Shown in pieces: positions 43,378-55,347 of a stretch of 64,000 nucleotides of DNA. Made by a program: the position numbers and the translations under genes. A model generated the notes under the pieces. It saw only the letters and a list, made by a program, of their open reading frames with translations. It was not told the origin of the DNA and made no database searches. Each line of letters begins with the position of its first letter. The stretch's first letter is position 1. The stretch comes from Bactrocera neohumeralis (lineage: Eukaryota; Arthropoda; Insecta; Diptera; Tephritidae), in NCBI RefSeq assembly GCF_024586455.1, contig NW_026089623.1:2849367-2913366 (forward strand). The letters run 5' to 3'.

Positions 43378-44284
43378 TCAATCATATCTCGTACTTTGTT
43401 GTACGTCAGATCTTTTCTGATTGAGACTTCGTCGAAAATTAGTTGGCAGTTGTTCTTCTGGTTTAAAGTCTTGAACAATTTTTTTTAAATTGTTCAAGAC
43501 TTTTTCGTTGATACCGGGGCAGACATACCGGATCGGACGCCAACGCAAAAGTGTTTTTTTGTGGGGCAATGCAAACCCCAAATCGTCGCGCATGAAATTA
43601 TATGTCTTAGTCGACATATAATTGATGTTTAAAGCCATTGATTTCTCCTTTTCATCGTAGGAGTTTTTTGTCTTTAAAATCATCTTTGCGAATGTTATCG
43701 CATGTTCATTAGCATCGCCTGTTATTATGACGTTTTTTTCCAGAGCTTGACATTTTTTTGTCAACAGGAAAACTTTCCTTTTTAGCTCTTTAATCTTTTT
43801 CATTTGCCTCAAAGAATTACTTTGAAAACCCCTAGCTACTCGAGCGTAATGCTCATTGTCGCGAACAGTGATATTCTCACTATCTTCGCACTTCATTTCT
43901 ATTTCATGAAGGCGGGAATATTTTTCAAATTCTTGAAATGATATGTCATACACTCAGTTTTTAAAACATCATATGTTTGAACAACCGGCGGTAAAACCCA
44001 CTGTGGCGATTGCTGACTAGTTTCGTCAACTTCAAATTTTAAATTTAGCACAGGAAGAGCTTCATTCAAAATGCGCCTTGACGAGATATCTTTATTGTGA
44101 AAATGTCTTTCACATATATATAAATGTTTTTTCGGTGGTAACTGAAGATTGCAGGCCTTAACCCAATTATTTCTAGCAACTTCCGTTTTAGGAAACGTAA
44201 AAAGTTTTGCTCCACCGGCACAGTTGCTAACGCAGCAACTTTTGTACGGGCGCACCGGTTGAAATAATTGCGTTGGGGCCTCAT
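43378..44284 (-). pseudogene. P-type transposase N-terminal half with THAP domain (THAP 2)
   Basis: After a T-rich tract ending in AG (44285-44286), the minus strand opens in one frame: SCCVSNCAGGAKLFTFPKTE, W, then YICERHF and LNEALPVLNL. This is a C2CH THAP DNA-binding domain. It continues to ~43960, where the phase changes, then carries a Lys/Glu-rich coiled coil (QMKKIKELKRKVFLLTKKCQ) and a P-element-type block: YMSTKTYNFMRDDLGFALPH, KKTLLRWRPI, then LIFDEVSIRKDLTYN (~43430). The coding stops near 43370 against BEL sequence. The catalytic remainder is on the other strand at 46455-48115. Confidence 0.75.
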
Positions 44285-44497
44285 CTAAAAAAATTTTAAA
44301 TAAATATAAAGATAAATATAAAATATATATAATAAATACTAAATTTCAATATAAGTGTATGTACATACATATGTACATACATACATATATGTAATATTAA
44401 ATATTAAATGCACCCACAGGAAATTTAATTAAGCACACACACGTACCAGCCAAAAATAAACAATTAAAAATAAAAACCAAACAACGATATTGGCTAC

Positions 44498-44860
44498 TTG
44501 GGCATACATCGCAGTTATGTCTTGAAAATAAATTACTATTATATACATAGACCTATACTAAAACCTATATGGACATACGGTGTTCAACTTTGGGGCACTG
44601 CTTGTAATACAAATATTGAAATTCTACAAAGATACCAATCGAAAAGTCTAAGATTAATTACAAAAGCGCCTTTGTTTATAACAAATAAACCCATTCTTTT
44701 TTCAGTTCTGAATATACCTTTTGTTAAAGATGAAATTAAAAGATTTAGTCCAGCATATTTGCACAGGATAAGTTATTATTATTGTTATATTTATAATATA
44801 TTCTTATTTTGTAAAGGTCACAGACTTGAACGCTCACAAAACGATTATTTTTATGTCTAA
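44498..44860 (+). pseudogene. Jockey-type LINE fragment
   Basis: Contains YIHRPILKPIWTYGVQLWGT, IEILQRYQSKSLRLITKAP and FSVLNIPFVKDEIKRF. It aligns with the C-terminal ORF2 of the LINE at 57690-57900 (AVIKPIWMYGIQLWGT; IDIIQ). It is a different subfamily. It lies inside the presumed intron between the two THAP exons, in the opposite orientation. Confidence 0.65.
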
Positions 44861-45013
44861 ATGCTGGCTGGGCAAATTATCAAAACACACACACGCACGC
44901 ACTTGTGTGTGCACCCGCAAATCATCAAACACACTCATGCACTTGTAAGGGCACCCACAAGCAAATATTACACTCAAATAAACACCCCCAAGATAAAAAA
45001 GAACTACACTTAC

Positions 45014-45251
45014 CCAGATGCAATGTAAGTACTGCATTCCTTTTAAGCATTTTTGGGCCAATTGCCTCTTTTTGAAAATGTTTCTCACAAATGAATGAGT
45101 TGCTGGCTGGAACGTGGTCAGTGGGAGAAATTTTTAGATTCTCCTTCCACTTTTCAGCCAACTCACATTCATTTGGGAAACTAAATAAACGTAGTACCCC
45201 ACCGCTGGTACTCTCACACCCGCGCACGCGACACTTACGAACTTTCGGCAT
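45014..45251 (-). CDS. THAP-domain exon (THAP 1), predicted
   Basis: ATG at 45251: MPKVRKCRVRGC, FSFP, W, FICEKHF and LKRNAVLTLHL. All C2CH residues of a THAP domain (C-x4-C ... W ... C-x2-H) and the closing AV.TL are present in ~79 residues. At 45013-45008 the minus strand reads GTAAGT after ...CTGG, a near-perfect splice donor, leaving one base of a codon. The acceptor at 44285/44284 leaves two, so the phases fit and THAP 1 could be joined to THAP 2. P-type transposases start with a THAP domain, but a tandem pair is unusual. No RNA evidence is available. Confidence 0.6.
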
Positions 45252-46380
45252 TTTATTTCGATTTTTAAAAATAACACGACTGAGAAAAAAGCCGTCCGCA
45301 CTTCACAAAATCTCCAACTTTATGAAAATTGGCGCAATTATTGACACTTCAATTTTATGTAAAGTTTAAAACATATTTACATATGAATACATAATATATT
45401 TTATTTTGGCGCAATTATCGACACTTGTCAATTGGGCCAATATACATAAAAGTAGGAGAAAGAAGGATGGTTACTTTCATTTGTGTGTAAAGCTCAATAC
45501 TTATTTATGTACATACATATGATATATACAAAGAACATGTAAGAAGAAGATTTTTACAGGTTCCCTGGTAAGTGATATGTAAATATTTATTTGATTTTGG
45601 CGCAATTATTGACACTTGTCTTAATATACAAAATTGGGCCAAAACGAAACAAAGAAATGCATAATTACTTTTACATGTTAATATGGAAATGCCGACGGCA
45701 AAACGCAAAGGCATACATTGCACATATGTATGTACATAAAAGCAATTCCTTGATTGAAAGCAAAAATTGAAGTATGAGAAATAGAAATGCCGACGTCAAT
45801 ACGAAATTCCTTACATTTGTACATTGCGTATGAAAGGAATTCCCTGGTTGAAAGCTTACATGAATCATGAAAATATCATAATGATGTTAAGTAAATCTTT
45901 TATTTATTTAAAATGAATTATTTTAAAATAAGATTAAATTGACAAATAATGAATAAAAGTTCTACATACATACATATTTCCATACATTCATACATACCTT
46001 TCCTATGGAATATCAAATATACTATTTTTCTTCAATATTCTCTGTTTGGGAGTATCAACATGGGCATGCATACATATGTATATTTATGTCTCTTCATATT
46101 CTTCGGCATGTGAGACAAGAACATAAAAAATTTGTTTATGTTCTCTATGTGAGAGGTGTATTTTGTACACATTTTTCGCTGTCAAAATGGAATAAAATAT
46201 AAACGAAAAGCAAAACGAAATTCTTCTTTCTGTCTCTTCATATTCTCTGCTTGGGCATATAAGCCATGTCATTATATGCCGAAAATACATATATTTACTT
46301 CTTTTCATATTCTCTGTTTGAGTATGTGAGAGAACTGTTAAAAAGGTTAACATTAACATCGTGAATTCTGAAGTTTTGAG

Positions 46381-46460
46381 GTGAATTCCTTACTCCAATC
46401 TTATAAATTGTTCGACATCGAAGCTGCACCTTCTCTATGTTTTATGTTCTCTGGCTCAGG
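46381..46460. repeat. Terminal-type repeat, copy 1
   Basis: GTGAATTCCTTACTCCAATC ... GCACCTTCTCTATG ... TTCTCTGGCTCAGG. It is repeated, same orientation, at 49852-49957. If the 43.4-46.5 kb segment were turned round, the two would be inverted repeats at the outer ends of the P-type element. Confidence 0.6.
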
Positions 46461-48115
46461 TATGGCCAGAATGGGTGCACCTTTGAAAATTATCGCCGAT
46501 AATGGAGAAGGTCACCGGGAAAGCGTGATCGGCAATAAGTGCTGCTTCTTTATGTTGAAAGGCATAGTCGCAAAATGGAAATATGTGATTTCCTATTATG
46601 TGGCAAAAGATGGCGTCAAAAGCGAGAATTTGTTGAATATGCTCAAGAGCAATATAAATGCCTCAGAAGAAATCGGACTTAAAATTAAGTCAATAGTGTG
46701 CGACCAAGGTGCACAAAATGTCAAATTGAGGCAACTGGTAGGCGCTACACCAGAAAAGCCATATTTCTTTCATAATGGAAGAAAAATATATATGATGTTT
46801 GACTATTGCCATTTAATAAAATGTACTTAATATGTACTTAAAGTATGACGTTGAAACGCAAGATGGGCTGACAACTTTTAAAGTTGTGCGTAAAATATAT
46901 GCCATAGACCAGGCGAACGTTAATTTTAAAATGTGCCCTAAATTAACCTATTCGCATGTGTACCCTGGAAATTTAGAAAAAATGTCAGTGTCAGGAGCGA
47001 CACAAGTATTTAGCAATTCGGTCGCCGCGGCAATTGATATGGCTATAAAGGAAAATTTGTTTGGCTCCGATGAGCACGTAAAAAAATGCGCCAAAGCAAC
47101 CCAACTGCTGGTGAAAAGAATGAATGATCTTTTCGACGAATTGGATTGCAAGACGCTTTGCAATCCAAATGAGCGAAGACGACCAATACAAAGAGGTTGT
47201 ATTGAAAAAATTAATAGATTAAAAGATCACATTCAGTACATAAGGAATATTAAAAAGCCCAACAGCCAAATAATATGCCTCGATTCGTTTATATTAACAA
47301 TAAATACAATGATTGCATTGAACGGCGATATATTCGAAGAATATTCGAATGTATCCTTTATACTCTTAGGGAGAATGAACCAGGATGCACTGGAAAACTT
47401 TTTTTATAAGATACGGCAAATTTAGGATGTAATAATCATCCATCAGCACACGAGATGCAATATATTGTTGCAAGGTTAGTATCCATGCATATATTGCGAC
47501 GCAACTTCTCGCAAACAGGCAGCAATTGCGAAGAAGACGACGATGAAAACCTTGATTGGAATATTGGCCAGGAAGACGACCTTAAAGAAAATTTAAAACC
47601 GTCTGAGCAACTTGCCGTGGAACAAATATATGTTCCAGATGAGCACCTTGCTCAGACCGAAAAACCAGCAGAAATACAGGTTCGTCGCTATTATACTGGA
47701 TATGCAATATACCAGAAGGTTTTCTGCAGATTAAAATGCGAAAAATGTGCATATTTAATGAGGAAGAGTGATACCTCTCTACAAGCCTCATTGGAAGCCC
47801 TTATAAGGTCTAAAAATTATAAAAGCGCGGATGACCTAAGGCTGGTTAATCCCAATGATAGAGTCTTCGAGATAAGCCGCCTTCAAATGAGCCTCTAAAA
47901 AGATTTGTTTAAGGAAAATTCTTGCAGAGTGGGTATAAAATCGATGATTTTAGCCCAGATTACTACAATTACCGAACAAAAATACCCAGAGTGGTACAGC
48001 GAGGCTGGAGATTGCCTCGAGCACAGGCACCAATTTTTAGATTTTTTAATAACAGTTTTACTGTTTACAGCAGCAGGAAGAGTCTTACAAAAATGAAGTT
48101 AGGGCGAGATATTAC
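46455..48115 (+). pseudogene. P-type transposase catalytic half, plus strand
   Basis: Plus-strand frames: EGHRESVIGNKCCFFMLKGI, VAKWKYVISYYVAKDG, KIKSIVCDQGAQN (catalytic-type Asp), MMFDYCHLIKCT (FD..HLIK, a P-element hallmark, ~46800), then after a TAA: CPKLTYSHVYPGNLEKMSVS, GATQVFSNSVAAAID, RPIQRGC, LNGDIFEEYSNVSFILLGRM, NQDALENFFYKIRQ. These are the D/D/E RNase H-like regions of P-element transposases. A Glu/Asp-rich stretch and a basic tail (SPDYYNYRTKIPRVVQRGWR; ~47950) follow in another frame, unassigned. It begins about where the minus-strand half at 43378 ends in the family. Confidence 0.72.
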
Positions 48116-48139
48116 AATAAAAGAGAGAAACTAAAGAAA

Positions 48140-50051
48140 CTGGTAACATAAGTAGATTGTAGGCCATATTTAATTTTTCTAGCAACTTCCGTGTTATAAA
48201 AGGTAAATGAAATACAAATACAATATAAATACTTTACATTAATAACTAAAATGCATTTCTCTCTTCTCATTTCAGATTCTTCAAAAACTAATAATGTTCT
48301 TTTTATTTTTTTCAGGGTAGAATTAAGTTGTAAATAGTTTGTAGTAGTAGTTTTAGTATTAGTTATTGTTAATTAGTATTTATTAATTTAGTAAGTAGTA
48401 TGAACACGTGAGCCAAGCTTTGAAAAAAGCTGGTGAAAAAGACCTAATCTTTATTGATTAGGTTGTGTGAGAATTTGTGGTTGTGGGTAGACAAATTCTG
48501 AAAATCGTGTTTCATTAAAATTATATTCTTTTATATGTTTATTTTTAATAAAATGAATTTTCTTTTTATTTTTCATTTCAGTCTTTAATAAATTAAAATA
48601 AGTTTTATGTACATGTATTTTAATTTTTTTTTTAATTTTCAATAAAAATTTTAAAAATTATTTGCCCTAGTTGTCCATTTTATTTTCTCATGCATTTCAG
48701 TCGATTTTTGTATAGAAATTTGACCGGCGTAGAAGCAAAATGCGAAACAATCATGCATATATTATGTCGTTTGCACATTTGTCTGTATGTTTGCGAAAAC
48801 AAATGTTCTACAAAAGCATATTTCTATACTTGAACAAAATTTCTATACTTGAACAAATAATGCACAAGCATACAATCATACATATGCGTACACATATGAA
48901 TATGTCACCAACAAAAATTGATCTTCACAAGTCAATATGGCAGCCAAATTGGCGAAGAACAAGTGTAGTAAATTTTACAACAAAAACGATTTCATTCATA
49001 AACGCAGACGCAAATTCCACAAGCGATCTCGCTTCATTCATAAAAACAGAGGCCGTAACCTCTCCCCGAGCATGCCTTTGTCAACAAGTCGTTTTTTCGC
49101 GACGATGGCAAAAGCTAAAAATCATAAATTGCACAACTTTCTGGTGCTTCTCGCAAAAATCTGCGTCGATATGTATTCATGCTCATACGTATACATACAT
49201 ATTTACGCACGTTTGTTGGCGAGGATGTTACAGCGGCAAGGGAAGCGGTGACAATCGGCGGCCATTACTTTATTTTTTTTGCTCTTGGTTGCCCGTGACA
49301 ACGTTGATGCCAAAAAATGTTTAATGTTCTCTGGCTCATATTTGCGTTCGTAAACATACAGACAAATGTGCCAATGAAATAATATACATATGTATGTATA
49401 TGCCATAGAAATTCTATTGCTACGAATTTGGAAATGATAAAGAAATAATGCGAATATGCATATTTCATGAAGGTCATTAATTTTTTTAAGAAATGGAAGA
49501 AATGAATGGAAGTGTTTATATGAGCACATTTAAGTTAATTTTATAATAGACGAAATTATTATAATTTTTGAAATAATAATTTATTTAAAATTATTTTTTG
49601 TTTAATTTTATCACATACAATTTTTACCATTTTTACCAAAGTAATCACGCATATGTGACAATGGTTCATATAATTCACTATAAGCATGCATATGCCACTC
49701 AGAGAATGCTTGTTTACATTCTCTGTGTGACTGTATATTTTGTATATTTTTCTACAAAGCAATTGCCTTTATTTATTCTCAGTCGCTTTACATATGTATA
49801 TGTATTTCTGCCATTGCACATGCTCAATTCTGCTAAATAGCAGCGAGAATGGTGAATTCCGTACTTCAATCTTATAAATTCTGTTAGCCGTCCAATCGAA
49901 CATCATACAGAATTCAATTTGCACCTTCTCTATGTTTTATGTTCTCTGCCTGAGCCAGGCGTGGAGTAGTTATCCTTAATAAGCCGATCATTAAAAAAAA
50001 AATTGTAACAATTACCAATAACACTATATATACCAATATATATGCCCAGGA
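48140..50051. other. Repeat-rich DNA between the P-type gene and the BEL 3' LTR
   Basis: Includes a short echo of the THAP 2 coding sequence (48155-48210 resembles 44145-44205: TCTAGCAACTTCCGT), GAAGCGGTGACAATCGGCGG (49243, also at 23258), and the second terminal-type repeat at 49852-49957. Open frames at 48740-49324 and 48937-49251 show no domain. No gene is supported. Confidence 0.5.
49852..49957. repeat. Terminal-type repeat, copy 2
   Basis: GTGAATTCCGTACTTCAATC ... TTGCACCTTCTCTATG ... TTCTCTGCCTGAGCCAGG, matching 46381-46460 with a ~25-bp insertion in the middle. Confidence 0.6.
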
Positions 50052-50542
50052 TGTTTAAATGAGTTAAGGCTCCCCCCCACTCTACCCGGGAAAAACTGGC
50101 GCACCCTAGGAAGAATTCACAATACACCAAATCCGATGGCACCACACACTTACATCCCCACACAAAACCAACACAACTCACCATACCTGTACCCACTTAA
50201 CAAAAAGGATGGACATCGGGATGGGAGACCCAATTCGTTCTAAACAAACCGTCTGCACAACATTACGCTTTATACTACGCCGCGTCAACGCACCATACAC
50301 CAGATTTCGTCTCAACCCGGTTCCTGTAAGCGATCTACCCGATTTAGCAACAATTTCGCAGTGCGATTAAATAAACGCCGCCGATAACATTTAGATATAT
50401 GTATTTATAATTGAAATGTATTTTAAATATAAGACATATTAATAGTAAATTGTACAACCAATTACCCGCGTATTTTAATTTGGAATTTTCATCGCGGGTG
50501 TGAGTGGGATTAGAATATCCTAATAAACTGCAGAAATAAACA
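50052..50542 (+). repeat. 3' LTR of the BEL element
   Basis: 491 bp. See the 5' LTR at 37459-37919. The longer length comes from ~30 extra bases near 50265-50295 (CATTACGCTTTATACTACGC). Confidence 0.87.
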
Positions 50543-52200
50543 GAATTGATACAGCCTGACTACTCAAAAGCATTTGTGTTAACTACCGACGCATCTAACA
50601 TTGCAATGGGTGCGGTACTATCGCAAGGGGGTAAACCAATTACTTTCATTTCAAAAACTCTTAATAAAACAGAAAGAAATTATGCATCTAATGAAAAAGA
50701 GCTTTATGCCATTGGTTGGGCATTAAAAAATCTACGAAATTACCTCTATGGTGTAACCAATTTGTAAATACATACTGATCAGTGATCACCAACCCTTAAC
50801 ATTTGCTTTATCACCCCGCAATCCTAATCCAAAAATGAAAAGATGGCACGCAATTATAGAAGAATTTTCTCCAAAATTTTTATACCAATCCCTTAAATCC
50901 AATATTGTAGCTGACGCATTGTCGCGTCTTGAATTATATAACATTTCCGATGATTCCCAGAGTTAGGAATCCCAACATTCAGCACAGAGTAGTGAAACCG
51001 TTCAAATACAAGAAACACAAAAACCCATAAATCAATTTAAACAACAAATAATATCGTGTAAGAACAGATTTACGGTCCATGAGTTAATTGAAACCTTTGG
51101 AAATAAAACACATTTAATAGAATTTGATACAGTAGAAAATTTATTAGCAATTTTGAAAGAATACATATATTCAGCCAAAGCTAGTGACGGGGATTCACTG
51201 CACTGTTGAAGATTTGCATGAAGTTCAGGAAACTCTCAAACAAACTTTTCAGAACATATTTGTATTTACAAAACTTTTTCCAATGGATATTATTAATAGA
51301 GAAGATCAGTCCGGATTAATCGAACAAACCCGTAATAGAGCTCATCGAAGCTATAATGAAAATATTAAATAAATAGAAAAATTATATTACTGGCCAGAAA
51401 TGAAGAAAAGAATGAAAGAATACCTTCGAAATTGTATGATATGCAATAAAAATAAATATGATCACCATCCCAAGAAAATACCAATAGGCAAAGCTCCAAT
51501 CCCAGAAAAAGAAGGGGAACAACTTCATTTGGACATTTTCTACGCACACAAAATAAAATTTATCACATATGTAGACGCTTATTCAAAATGTTTAATATTA
51601 AAACATATATGTAGAAGATAAATCAAATATCGAAGAAAAATTTTTAAAATTGCTTCAAAGTTTCACAGATGTAAAACAAATTACTTTAGGCAATGAACCA
51701 AGCTTTACCACACCAACATTTAAGTCCCTAATGCATAGGTTAAATATTGAATTATTTTTTGTAACCCACGTCACAGAATAACTAACGGACAAGTTGAAAG
51801 AGTCCACTCAACAATAATTGAAATAGCTAGATGTACATATAAAAGAAGAATACAATATTGTCAGTAATTTAGAAATAATACTTAGAGCAGCGCAAAAATA
51901 CAATACAACAATACATTCAGTAACGAACTTTAAACCAAATGAAGTACTTTATAATAAAATAAACCATGAAAATTTGCCAACAACTTTAAAGCAACCACAG
52001 GAGAAAATGCAAGTTCATAATAAACATAGATCAGATAAGCAATATCATCCCGGCCAAATCATTTACGAGAAAATAATAGGAGAGAGAAATAAATTTCAAC
52101 CTAGATAAAGAAAACAGCAAGGTAAGGAAAATTTAGAGAATAAAATAAGAATTAATAATAGAAATAGAATTATTCATAAAGAGAATATAAAATCATAATT
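50543..52200 (+). pseudogene. Pol C-terminal part of the old gypsy: RNase H and integrase
   Basis: Resumes in phase right after the BEL element. RNase H: LTTDASNIAMGAVLSQGGKP, NYASNEKELYAIGWALKN, HQPLTFALSPRNPNPKMKRW, and ADALSRLEL near 50920. Integrase: TRNRAHRSYNEN, CMICNKNKYDHHPKK (zinc part), LHLDIFYAHKIKF (first Asp), NGQVERVHSTIIEIARC (Glu; ~51790). Many stops and frame changes between and after these, and the second Asp region is badly decayed. Non-functional. Confidence 0.85.
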
Positions 52201-53582
52201 ATTATAGGTTTCCAATATGCACTAATTAGCTCAGCAGCCGCTGATGTTATATACTATACCCGACAAGACTACGTACTTATCGAAAATGGAGATGTTTCCA
52301 TTTATGAGGAATACGGGACCTATTTCACATTACTAATTTATCTTATTTTGGAAATATAATAGCAGACGAAAATAGAAATTTTTACAGTAATAACGAACAA
52401 AATCACGACAGCCTAGGAATTATTACACAGGAAACAGAATCAGAAATTTTGATAATTAAAACCTTATTAGAACAATTAAAAGAAACCATTTTAGGCAAAA
52501 AATAATGAATTAGGAATGCTTTAGAAATGGATAGCTGGTACACCAGACCACGACGACTTTGTAAAAATTAATGACAAATTGGACGAACTAGTAATAAATA
52601 ACAATTAACAATTCACAACAAATTCAGAAATGTTTAAAATAATAACTGAATTAACTGACACAGTAAATAATATTAATGGTGATACAACAAACAGGAAAAT
52701 CATTATTAAATATGTTATTCATGAACTGCAAAATTTATTAAAAGCAATAACTTTTGGTAAAATTTGAATTTTAAATCCAACAATTTTACATTTTGATGAA
52801 CTAAAAATACATAATAACATATTACCAACACGTTATAATAACCATAACAGATTTAATGGACATTTCTAAATTCAAAATAGCCCAAAAAGGAGACATAATT
52901 ATAATTTATATAAAATACTCTAAAATAAAACTAACATGTAAGTACTATGATGTAAGAGCCATAGCTCAATTAAATGGTAAACTTATTATTGACCAGAACA
53001 TAATACACAGAAATTTCAAAAACCTATAGCAAACTAAATAAAAAAGCACATGTTTGTCAGAAATTTTAAACAAAAAACAAGGAAAATGTAATAAATTAAA
53101 AGAAAAAAACTTGCAAATCGAAGCAATTAAACCAGGAGCGATATTAGTTTCAGGAAAAAAATTAGACAGTTGAAACATATTTAACAACATTTGAAAATTA
53201 TACTGTCATAAATAATCAAACTTATGAAAACAAAGAAATAAAAATTTGGAATTATCTTAAAAGTAACCATATAAATAATTTTGAAATTTTAGAATATATT
53301 GAAACAACTAATAAACTGTTAAAATTAGATAATGGGTATAAATATTTTAGCAGAACGGAACAAGAACATCACAGTAAATTAATTTTTTTGGTACATAATT
53401 TTAGTCTGGGAATAATTTTCATAACATACTTAATGCTAAAGTTAAAAAAAATCTCGCGAAATTCCCAAACCAATCGAAAATACGCAATTTCAAGAAATCA
53501 CTTATAATGCTCTTTTGGATCAAATATATAAATTAACTCAAAATAACAGTGAATCGGGGACGATTCATTTTAGGAATGGGGG
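52201..53582 (+). pseudogene. env: Env remnant of the old gypsy
   Basis: Right after integrase: ALISSAAADVIYYTRQDYVL then IENGDVSIYEEYG, the Env N-terminus (compare the Env exon at 15350). Later frames hold ITELTDTVNNI-like coiled text, and near 53385 a hydrophobic segment (LIFLVHNFSLGIIFITYLML) followed by Lys, in the position of the membrane anchor. Stops in all frames; not a working gene. A purine run (GGAATGGGGG) precedes the 3' LTR. Confidence 0.65.
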
Positions 53583-53667
53583 TTTTAACGACAGCCTCCG
53601 CATAGCAACCTTACCATAACTGTAAATAAAATTGAATCTTTGCATTTTGCAATTACACTATCTCATT
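53583..53667 (+). repeat. 3' LTR of the old gypsy, left piece
   Basis: TTTTAACGACAGCCTCCGC through ATTACACTATCTCATT, matching 30557-30642. The LINE then interrupts. ACTATCTCATT (53657-53667) is repeated as ACTGTCTCATT at 58158-58168. Confidence 0.85.
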
Positions 53668-54069
53668 GTGTCTGTTACAGTGTTCAAGTGTACGGACGTG
53701 TTTTTTTAATTCGCTCCGTGAGTTCTGTGATTAAAACGCATGAAAGCAAAAATTAAAAAAAAACAAAAAATAAACAAATAGCTAACAGTGCACACAAGTT
53801 GTTATATTTAAACATAAACAAATTGTGCACGAAACAAAAAGTAAAAACAAAAAAAGAACCAACAAGGCCGTAAACAACAGATTTGCCATTCTTTAAATGC
53901 CTACTTTAGCTTTGTCGAGCCAACAACAGCAACTCCTGGCAAAAACAAAATTAACGGCGATGACTCATCATCGCAGCGATCAGCCGAAAGAGCAAGTAAG
54001 CAAGCGCAGTCAGCAGAAGCAGCAGAGAACAGCAAACGGGCAACAACAAATGCGCTGACAGCAACCAGT

Positions 54070-55347
54070 ATGCAAGTACCAGCAAGCACACGGACAGTAA
54101 AGGAAAACAAAATGCAAGGTGAGAATGTACCAAGCAAAAAAGGGCCGTCTGTTCAGACTGGTATTGATCGCTATATTAACGTAAAAAGGAAACTAAGTCC
54201 AGTTAAATCAGCGGTCAATACCAAGAAATTTCAACCAGGCATGCCAAATGGTAAAAAGCCCGAAATCCTAAATGGCAACAGATTTGCCATACTAAGCAAT
54301 GGTTCAGACGACGATGCGAAGGGTACCACCACAGTCGTTAATGCCAAACCACCCCAAATATATTTGTGCGAGCGTAGCAGTAATGCTCTCGTTGCTGAAT
54401 TAAGCAAAATTGTAGGTACTAACAATTTTCATATAGTGCCTTTGAAAAAAGGCAATATAGACGAAACAAAAATTCAGACCTACACTGAAAAAAGTTTCAT
54501 GGAAATTGTTAATTTTTTGTCAAATAAAAACAAAAATTATTATTCGTATCAACTGAAGAGCTCTAAGGGCCTAGTTGTTGTAATTAAGGGTATAGAGTCC
54601 GCCGTAGACTCCAGTGAAGTCAAAGAAGCATTGGAAGAATGCGGTTTTGGTTTTAAAACTGTTGTAAACATATTTAATAGAAACAAAGTACCACAGCCAA
54701 TGTTTAAAATTGAACTGTTGCCCAATTCGAATCAACTTAAAAAAAATGAGACCCATCCTATATATAATCTGAAATATTTGCTGCATCGTAGAGTAACTGT
54801 GGAAGAACCACATAAAAGAAACGGTCCGGTACAATGTACTAACTGCCAAGAATATGGGCATACTAAATCATATTGCACTCTACGCAGTGTTTGCGTGGTA
54901 TGTGGTGATTTACATCCCACTTCAAAATGCACCCTTAAGAAAGAAGAATTAAATAAAAAATGCAGCAATTGCGGAGGAAATCACACAGCTAACTACAGAG
55001 GTTGCCCTGTATATAAAGATTTGAAATCGAAGCTGTCACAGGGCATTCAAGCACGTCGTAACCAAATGTTACAAACACCGCGTAATGAAATTATAGCAAC
55101 CTCAGAAAAAAGATCAAATCCCATTACTTCTAACAATAATAATATGCAAGGAAGCTATGAAAATGTGATGAAAGGCAACACTGTGCAAATGCAACTGCCG
55201 CAAAATCCTCCAAATGGAGGTATTGAAACTATGATTATAAATCTTACACTGTGTATGACACAATTTATGTCCACAATGCAAAACATGATCCAGGATTTAA
55301 TAAAATCTCAAAATCAAATGCTGCAAAATTTATTATGTAAAAAATGA
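54070..55347 (+). CDS. LINE ORF1 (Gag-like, zinc knuckles)
   Basis: A 425-residue intact frame. It is the nucleic-acid-binding ORF1 of jockey-clade LINEs, which packages LINE RNA. The N-terminus is basic and low complexity. The middle holds an RRM-like part (LVVVIKGIESAVDSSEVKEA; VNIFNRNKVPQPMFKIELLP). Three knuckles follow at about residues 255-315: CTNCQEYGHTKSYC, CVVCGDLHPTSKC and CSNCGGNHTANYRGC. The C-terminus is Gln/Met-rich. Translation from 54070 is the first good ATG; earlier AUGs in the leader are in other frames. The TGA overlaps the ORF2 start. Confidence 0.88.
   Translation: MQVPASTRTVKENKMQGENVPSKKGPSVQTGIDRYINVKRKLSPVKSAVNTKKFQPGMPNGKKPEILNGNRFAILSNGSDDDAKGTTTVVNAKPPQIYLCERSSNALVAELSKIVGTNNFHIVPLKKGNIDETKIQTYTEKSFMEIVNFLSNKNKNYYSYQLKSSKGLVVVIKGIESAVDSSEVKEALEECGFGFKTVVNIFNRNKVPQPMFKIELLPNSNQLKKNETHPIYNLKYLLHRRVTVEEPHKRNGPVQCTNCQEYGHTKSYCTLRSVCVVCGDLHPTSKCTLKKEELNKKCSNCGGNHTANYRGCPVYKDLKSKLSQGIQARRNQMLQTPRNEIIATSEKRSNPITSNNNNMQGSYENVMKGNTVQMQLPQNPPNGGIETMIINLTLCMTQFMSTMQNMIQDLIKSQNQMLQNLLCKK

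Larger units (their letters stand above)
37459..50542 (+). mobile_element. BEL/Pao LTR retrotransposon, 13.1 kb with nested insertions
   Basis: LTRs 37459-37919 and 50052-50542 start TGTTTAAATGAG and end GAAATAAACA. GAATT flanks both sides (37454-37458, 50543-50547), a 5-bp duplication as expected for BEL. A primer-site-like TGGTCCTTCGAGCC follows the 5' LTR. Gag and scraps of pol remain; most of pol is deleted. Two mariner copies and a P-type element have been added inside. Confidence 0.88.

Noticed and set aside
48937..49251. Basic open frame with MAKAKNHKLHN, slightly like the start of ribosomal protein L29
   Set aside because: Similarity covers only about ten residues, the frame continues as unrelated low-complexity text, and it lies among repeats.
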